A stretch of 6,088 nt of DNA from Bdellovibrionales bacterium. Its GTDB lineage: Bacteria; Bdellovibrionota; Bdellovibrionia; Bdellovibrionales; UBA840. Every line of letters begins with the position of its first letter. Positions within the stretch are counted from its first letter, which is position 1. Under the pieces are notes generated by a model. It worked only from the letters and a program-made list of their open reading frames with translations, did not search any database and was not told the origin of the DNA. The translations under genes were made by a program, and so were the position numbers. Shown piece after piece: positions 1 to 3,570 of the stretch. The stretch lies in NCBI GenBank assembly GCA_020434605.1, contig JAGRAL010000102.1, forward strand, positions 1 through 6,088, read 5' to 3'.

Positions 1-307
1 TTAAGAGGGGTTACTAGCCAGATGTAGTGAATTTGGTGCGCTAAAGCATAGACCTAAGACCTTAATATCACTTACATATTTAGCCTTTAATTCTTCCCCT
101 TATATATTCATTTGTTGCGTTAGTTCTAAGTTTTCTGGGAACAGCCATGAATCAATCAAAATTCAAATAAAACTCAAATCACGCTTCAACATATATTTAA
201 AACTCAATAAAGGCAGGTCATTGGAGCTTATCAAGTTAGAGACTTCTACTACGTTTCTATTTCTCTTGAGTGTAAAGTTTTGAGACACTTTTTCCGATAA
301 TTAGACA
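1..307. other. Intergenic/upstream region without a convincing gene
   Basis: No forward reading frame of meaningful length with a start codon is present, and the minus-strand frames are short and lack a start. The stretch is AT-rich. The only structure seen is a 10-base direct repeat, TAAAACTCAA, at 168-177 and 198-207, with its copies exactly 30 bases apart. A GATAAT hexamer at 296-301 resembles a -10 box just before the GTG start at 308, but no -35 box lies at normal spacing (TTGAGA at 280-285 is too close, TTGAGT at 266-271 too far). The promoter for the next gene probably lies here but cannot be placed. Confidence 0.5.
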
Positions 308-992
308 GTGAAAAGAAGAAGTATTTTTCAATATATCCTTAGCCTCTCCTTGCTCACCTTAGTCGCCATTGCCTATCAGAACTGCGGTAAGCCCATGGAG
401 GTTTTGCAAGATCTAAGTGTAGGTAGTGCTGGCGGCGATAAAACTCCTATTCCTGTCCAGCCAACAGCCCCCAGTCGGCAGCTACCAGATTAATGGTGCT
501 AGTATGCGTAATCAGTATCTGAGTGTCGCATTTACTATTTCCAATGCAGGTAATCCATCATATGTGGGGCGTTTATACTGGCGTAGAGCGCACAACTCTG
601 GATGGCCGATCAATGTTTCTCCTGGGTACTATATGATGAATGCGGCTGATTATATGTACCTTACAATTAGTGAGTGCCCGGGAGATTTTCGCGCAACATA
701 TGTTACAAAAACCACTCAGGAGAGGGCTGCTGGTGATCCAACGTTTACCAAGCAGTGTCGAGTCGGCGGGTCCGACGGTCAGTTTAGCTTTAGTCAGGAT
801 GTGACTTATACGGGGGCATGTTCACTGACCCCAGGAAAGCGCTATTATATGAATATCATTTTTGCATACCCTTATGGAGCTGGGACTATTGAGATTGATC
901 CTATGGCGGGCCCAGCAGTTGAAAGCACTTGTGATCAGGATAGCGAATGGGTAACAATCGATGGGAAATGCGAAGTTCAGTTCTTTAACTAA
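308..992 (+). pseudogene. Putative lipoprotein of unknown function, split by a +1 frame change
   Basis: The first frame (308-493, GTG start) encodes a lysine/arginine-rich start (MKRRS), a hydrophobic core and then AYQNCGKP. This resembles a lipoprotein signal peptide with cysteine at residue 26, although Asn at -1 is not the classical lipobox. A Pro/Thr-rich linker follows and the frame stops at 491-493. The second frame is open from 423 to 992 and encodes the body of the protein: about 170 residues rich in Tyr, Gly and Ser, with cysteines at ECPGD, KQC, GAC, STC and GKC, as in an exported disulfide-bonded protein. Dropping one C from the CCCCC run at 468-472 joins both into one 227-residue protein reading PTAPVGSYQ across the joint. 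An in-frame TAG at 302-304 makes GTG 308 the only start that keeps the signal peptide. No clear ribosome binding site precedes it. I do not recognise the family. It could be a real pseudogene, a sequencing error, or a gene read by +1 slippage. Confidence 0.6.
468..472 (+). other. Five-C run, likely frameshift point
   Basis: The upstream frame reads GCC CCC AGT through this run and reaches a stop 18 bases later. The downstream frame reads CCA GTC GGC and stays open for about 170 codons. Removing one C restores a single reading frame. The downstream frame is closed by a TAG at 420-422, so the frame change must occur between 423 and 493, and this homopolymer is the most plausible point. Confidence 0.55.
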
Positions 993-1062
993 TCAATCAG
1001 AAGAGTGAATAGTATTTAGTCGAACCAGTAATTAATATATTTTAGAGCAAATAGGGTGGCGT

Positions 1063-1095
1063 ATGTTCCAGTATGTCAGGTATAAAATTTGCTAA
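1063..1095 (+). other. Possible 10-codon leader ORF
   Basis: An ATG at 1063 opens a mini-ORF encoding MFQYVRYKIC and ends in TAA three bases before the ATG at 1099. A GGGTGG-like purine stretch (1054-1059) precedes it at ribosome-binding distance, whereas the following gene has no Shine-Dalgarno sequence of its own. Ribosomes ending here could re-initiate at 1099. A TATAAA box at 1081-1086 lies inside it and offers a competing reading as a -10 promoter element with no good -35. Chance occurrence is quite possible. Confidence 0.2.
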
Positions 1096-1098
1096 ATA

Positions 1099-2127
1099 AT
1101 GACAAATACTATGAAACAGATTGTATCTAAAATGGCTTTTTTGAGTCTGCTGGCAAGTTTTTTTCCAGTTTGCGGGTATTCGCAAATTATTGATGAGAAG
1201 ACCTTGGCTGAAATTTATAAATATTCTGAAAATAGAAGTTATGGCCGTGCTCCGACTGACTTACCTTCAGTGATTAAGGACAGCGAAACTTTAAGGAACA
1301 ATACGTCTTGGTTGCTAGAGCAAGTGAGCGCAACAGAGCCTTTTTTAATCCAGCGCGAATACCATGGAAAAGAGACCGATGCTTTTTTAAGTCTTAACCC
1401 TATACACCCTTGGGATACTAGCTCAATCGCTGATAGTGCAGCGGTAGAAAATAGCAACGGTAGGCACTTTGTAGTAGCTAGGTCTGACACTGCCTTTGTA
1501 TTACTGTCAGCGTACTCACCTTATGGCTATAGTCCTTTTGATGAATTCATGGAACCTAAGTCAGATAGGGCCAATGAGTTTCCTGTGACGGGTAAGATCA
1601 CAGTCTCTGTAGCTTACCGGTTGCCCCATTTAGAAAGATTACCTGATTTGGTTCGTGCTGATTTAGAAATGTTTTTTGAGACTTTAGGAAATGCAAGTCA
1701 CGCCGAAATAGAGGCTCATACTACAAAACAATTGATGAGATACAATATGGATAAAGACATCTTCAGCGCGATTGGCAAGAATGCTAGGTTCTTTTTCTCA
1801 ATAGCGAATAGAGATTATTTAGCTGAGCATAGAGCTACGCTCGAGAGATTGTCATTAAGTAGTGATGCGTTGATGTATATGCAGCGAGGCTCAGAGGCTA
1901 GGCTTGGTTTTTTTAAAGCCAAGGGTAATGGTGAGCAATATCTAATTTTAACTTCAGAAGTAAGCCCCTCTTTTACAACGAACGACTTTAACTTAACTGT
2001 TAGTGGATTATCAAAACTCATTCGCGAATTGGTTTCTGATACCTATAGGTCTTATCTAAAAGTAAAATCGGATGCCCCTCCAAGCTCTGGTGGATCTTGC
2101 ACGCCGTTTCCTAAGTTGTTTAACTAA
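1099..2127 (+). CDS. Unrecognised secreted protein
   Basis: This encodes 342 residues from ATG 1099, or 338 from ATG 1111. A Sec signal peptide is visible: Lys near the start, hydrophobic stretch MAFLSLLASFFPV, then CGYS before Gln-Ile-Ile, suggesting signal peptidase I cleavage after residue 28. The Cys at 25 is followed by Gly but has Pro-Val before it, so a lipoprotein is less likely. The mature part is mixed alpha/beta and mildly polar, without further membrane segments or motifs I can name. The only cysteine in the mature protein is near the C-terminus in GGSC. Two Ser/Tyr-rich patches (around SAYSPYGYSPFDEF) stand out. No Shine-Dalgarno precedes either ATG; a mini-ORF ends three bases upstream. 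The stop codon is one base from the stop of the convergent gene on the other strand. I do not recognise a family. Signal peptide and coding status are well supported, function is not. Confidence 0.8.
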   Translation: MTNTMKQIVSKMAFLSLLASFFPVCGYSQIIDEKTLAEIYKYSENRSYGRAPTDLPSVIKDSETLRNNTSWLLEQVSATEPFLIQREYHGKETDAFLSLNPIHPWDTSSIADSAAVENSNGRHFVVARSDTAFVLLSAYSPYGYSPFDEFMEPKSDRANEFPVTGKITVSVAYRLPHLERLPDLVRADLEMFFETLGNASHAEIEAHTTKQLMRYNMDKDIFSAIGKNARFFFSIANRDYLAEHRATLERLSLSSDALMYMQRGSEARLGFFKAKGNGEQYLILTSEVSPSFTTNDFNLTVSGLSKLIRELVSDTYRSYLKVKSDAPPSSGGSCTPFPKLFN

Positions 2128-2134
2128 CTTAGTT
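2122..2134. repeat. 13-bp palindrome spanning two convergent stop codons
   Basis: AACTAA-C-TTAGTT is a perfect inverted repeat centred on the single base that separates the two convergent stop codons. It arises because both genes end in Asn (AAC) followed by TAA. It is too short and AT-rich to be a convincing bidirectional terminator. A run of seven T at 2150-2156 on the + strand could help end the 1099-2127 transcript inside the opposing gene. Confidence 0.4.
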
Positions 2135-2689
2135 TGCTCCTAAGAGTCCTTTTTTTAATTCTTCGTTTGGAGGTACAGGTCCAATGAAAACTTTTAAGAA
2201 GTTTTGAGCAAAGTACTCGTTTTTTATAGGCGGAAAATCTTTACCCTTTACAGTGACAAAGACGGAATCGCCAACCGTTGCGAACTTCATAATCTGTTCT
2301 TTATTCATTGAGCTCATGTACGCATTTAAAGTAGAAACGGCTTCGCTTACTTTGCTATAGCCATCTGCGCCCAAATTTTTCTTAAAGCCCTCACTCCATG
2401 CGTCTTTTAATTTGCTCTTATCAACACTCGTTAAAAATCTAAGTTCAATCAATTTATTCTGAGTTTGAGCTACTACTTCAGCTTCCGTTTTTGCGGGCTT
2501 AGCTAAATAGAGGCCTGCTACGTAAACCTTAACTTTAAAAAAGGTAGCGAGTCTTACACCTAGGCCATTTAAAGTCAGGTTCTGTCCTTGAAGCTCTACG
2601 TTGTCAGAAAATGTAAAGCCATGCATTTCTTTGGCTTGTAGGCTGGTTGTAAGACATAAACTAGCTAAAAATATGAATATAGATTTCAT
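2129..2689 (-). CDS. Periplasmic chalcone-isomerase-like fold protein
   Basis: This encodes 186 residues with a clear Sec signal peptide: MKSIF start, hydrophobic core, and Leu-Gln-Ala cleavage site after residue 19. The mature protein opens with the hallmark of the bacterial chalcone-isomerase-like family: a strand around FSDNVELQG, then LNGLGVR (40-46) and FFKVKVYVAGLYL (50-62). It ends with the family-typical GPVPPNEELKKGLLG. Length fits the family. Members of this fold include true chalcone isomerases and fatty-acid-binding proteins. Bacterial exported members are mostly uncharacterised, so isomerase activity should not be assumed. Arg46, Tyr56 and Tyr61 are candidates for ligand contact by analogy only. 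The ATG has a good ribosome binding site (GGAG eight bases upstream, at 2696-2699 on the + strand). It lies downstream of tetR on the same strand, with a shared-type operator and a hairpin in the 90-base gap, suggesting its own regulated promoter. Function in lipid binding is inference. Confidence 0.88.
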   Translation of the reverse strand: MKSIFIFLASLCLTTSLQAKEMHGFTFSDNVELQGQNLTLNGLGVRLATFFKVKVYVAGLYLAKPAKTEAEVVAQTQNKLIELRFLTSVDKSKLKDAWSEGFKKNLGADGYSKVSEAVSTLNAYMSSMNKEQIMKFATVGDSVFVTVKGKDFPPIKNEYFAQNFLKVFIGPVPPNEELKKGLLGAN

Positions 2690-2695
2690 TGAAAT

Positions 2696-2699
2696 CTCC
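2696..2699 (-). promoter_or_regulatory. Ribosome binding site of the chalcone-isomerase-like gene
   Basis: On the minus strand an A-run followed by GGAG ends six to seven bases before the ATG at 2689. It confirms that start and is the only strong Shine-Dalgarno among the window's genes apart from fadE. Confidence 0.75.
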
Positions 2700-2722
2700 T
2701 TTTTTAGAAAGACTACTAGAGC

Positions 2723-2752
2723 AAAAATAAACTCACAATCAAAAGATCGTGA
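2723..2752 (-). terminator. Possible weak terminator of tetR (hairpin plus T-rich tail)
   Basis: Read on the minus strand, TCACGATC-TTTT-GATTGTGA forms an eight-pair stem with one G:U pair and a four-base loop (2733-2752). It is followed by GTTTATTTTT. It lies 27 bases after the tetR stop codon and would separate tetR from the downstream gene. The stem is low in GC, so termination would be leaky. The same inverted repeat could instead be a protein-binding site, since its 8-4-8 geometry matches the neighbouring operators, though the sequence differs. Confidence 0.4.
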
Positions 2753-2761
2753 AAAGTGGTG

Positions 2762-2781
2762 AGTGTACCAATCGGTACACT
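2762..2781. promoter_or_regulatory. Operator-like palindrome, copy 2 (between tetR and the chalcone-isomerase-like gene)
   Basis: AGTGTACC-AATC-GGTACACT has perfect eight-base arms around a four-base centre. The arms are identical to those of the copy at the tetR start (3383-3406). It overlaps the tetR stop codon (2780-2782) and ends 73 bases upstream of the chalcone-isomerase-like ATG. This places it at a promoter-proximal position for that gene. No confident -35/-10 pair could be assigned here. Two identical sites in a few kilobases flanking a TetR gene strongly suggest they are its binding sites. Confidence 0.8.
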
Positions 2782-3376
2782 ATGTAGATGCGTAGGACTT
2801 GATGTATTGAATGGCTTGTAGAAAAGTTTTTCGTACTATACTTAGGTCTTTGTTTGCTTTAGCCATTAAAAATGCACCCTGTGCAGTGATCAAAAAGTGC
2901 TCTGCTATTGCTTCCGTATCTGCTTCGGCTTTTAAAAGACCTTTTGCCTGCAGTCTGGTCAATCCACGGCTAAATAAATTTTTCCACTTCTCAAAAATAT
3001 GAGATATTTCCACACGAATGATCTCATCAGATGTAGCCAATTCGGCACAGATTGAACCCACTAAGCAACCACATATTTCATTGCTAGTTTGTACTAATTT
3101 TAGACTTCCATCGATCAATTTTTCAAACTCATCCAAGCTTTCTATATGATTCATAAAGAGTGCCGTCTCTTGTAAAATGCGTTCTGCATAGGCTTGTAAA
3201 ACGTGTCGAGTAAGATCTTGCTTGCTGTCGAAGTAATGATATAATTGCGATTTGCCTGTGTTTGAGAGTTGTAAAATTTTATTAAGCCCTGTTCCATGAT
3301 AGCCATGTTTACGAAATAACTTGAAAGCAATGTCTAAAATTTTTGCTTTTTTATCTTTTGGGCGAAGTGTTTCCAT
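2780..3376 (-). CDS. TetR/AcrR-family transcriptional regulator
   Basis: This encodes 198 residues from ATG 3376. The N-terminal DNA-binding domain is clear: KKAKILDIAFKLFRKHGYHG (9-28) then the helix-turn-helix region GLNKILQLSNTGKSQLYHYF (30-49) and the DSKQDL that usually follows. The C-terminal ligand and dimer domain carries ICGCLVGSICAEL (101-113) and AQGAFLMAK (165-173), resembling the NemR-like branch. Cys104 falls where the redox-active Cys106 of NemR falls in my hand alignment. Longer starts at 3403 (GTG) or 3394 (ATG) would place the first codons inside the operator palindrome and have no ribosome binding site. ATG 3376 gives the normal TetR N-terminus, also without a Shine-Dalgarno, so the mRNA may be leaderless. 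Identical palindromes at both ends of the gene indicate autoregulation and probable control of the neighbours. The ligand is unknown; an acyl-CoA, fatty acid or electrophile are the options the context suggests. Confidence 0.93.
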   Translation of the reverse strand: METLRPKDKKAKILDIAFKLFRKHGYHGTGLNKILQLSNTGKSQLYHYFDSKQDLTRHVLQAYAERILQETALFMNHIESLDEFEKLIDGSLKLVQTSNEICGCLVGSICAELATSDEIIRVEISHIFEKWKNLFSRGLTRLQAKGLLKAEADTEAIAEHFLITAQGAFLMAKANKDLSIVRKTFLQAIQYIKSYAST

Positions 3377-3382
3377 CAATAT

Positions 3383-3406
3383 ATAGTGTACCATATGGTA
3401 CACTAT
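3383..3406. promoter_or_regulatory. Operator-like perfect 24-bp palindrome, copy 1 (tetR promoter, tetR-fadE intergenic)
   Basis: The site is a perfect palindrome: the core AGTGTACC-ATAT-GGTACACT is extended by AT on each side. It sits immediately upstream of the tetR ATG and overlaps the best promoter candidate on the minus strand, so a bound repressor would block RNA polymerase. It also lies between the divergent tetR and fadE genes, with its centre about 175 bases from the preferred fadE start. It shares both arms exactly with the copy at 2762-2781. Confidence 0.88.
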
Positions 3407-3413
3407 GATGCAA
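3385..3413 (-). promoter_or_regulatory. Candidate tetR promoter
   Basis: On the minus strand TTGCAT (3408-3413) and TACACT (3385-3390) are separated by 17 bases. Each is only a partial match to the sigma-70 boxes. Transcription would begin close to 3376-3378, at or next to the ATG, which agrees with the absence of a ribosome binding site. The -10 box and spacer lie inside the palindrome, as expected for an autorepressed gene. Confidence 0.35.
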
Positions 3414-3561
3414 GCGGCGAGTAAAATCTTAAATAGTCTAGTTATCTCGGTAAGTTGGGGTCTTAGTAGGCAGTTTAGAGAGGATAGTTTTGGAACACTT
3501 TTATTGAATTAGTTGTTTCTGCTTGCAGTAACGAGATACAATGAAAGCGTTATATAACGTA

Positions 3562-3566
3562 GGAGA
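3562..3566 (+). promoter_or_regulatory. Ribosome binding site that sets the fadE start
   Basis: AGGAG stands five bases before the ATG at 3571. The upstream in-frame ATG at 3541 has no comparable sequence, so translation most likely begins at 3571. The segment 3541-3570 would then be untranslated leader. Confidence 0.75.
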
Positions 3567-3570
3567 ATTT

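Noticed and set aside
1..102. Minus-strand open stretch ending in TAA at 1-3, perhaps a gene remnant
   Set aside because: About 32 codons closed by a stop at 100-102 with no start codon; expected by chance.
426..992. Independent gene starting at GTG 426
   Set aside because: Its first residues are the out-of-frame reading of the lipoprotein linker, with only a short hydrophobic stretch and no ribosome binding site. The body fits better as the continuation of the frame starting at 308.
2733..2752. CRP-type site
   Set aside because: CRP sites read TGTGA-N6-TCACA; here the arms are in the opposite order and spacing.
3377..3403. N-terminal extension of the TetR protein to GTG 3403
   Set aside because: The added residues are encoded by the operator palindrome, are unlike TetR N-termini and have no ribosome binding site.
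3541..3570. fadE start at ATG 3541
   Set aside because: It lacks a Shine-Dalgarno, while AGGAG sits at ideal distance before ATG 3571. The ten extra residues are not needed for the fold.
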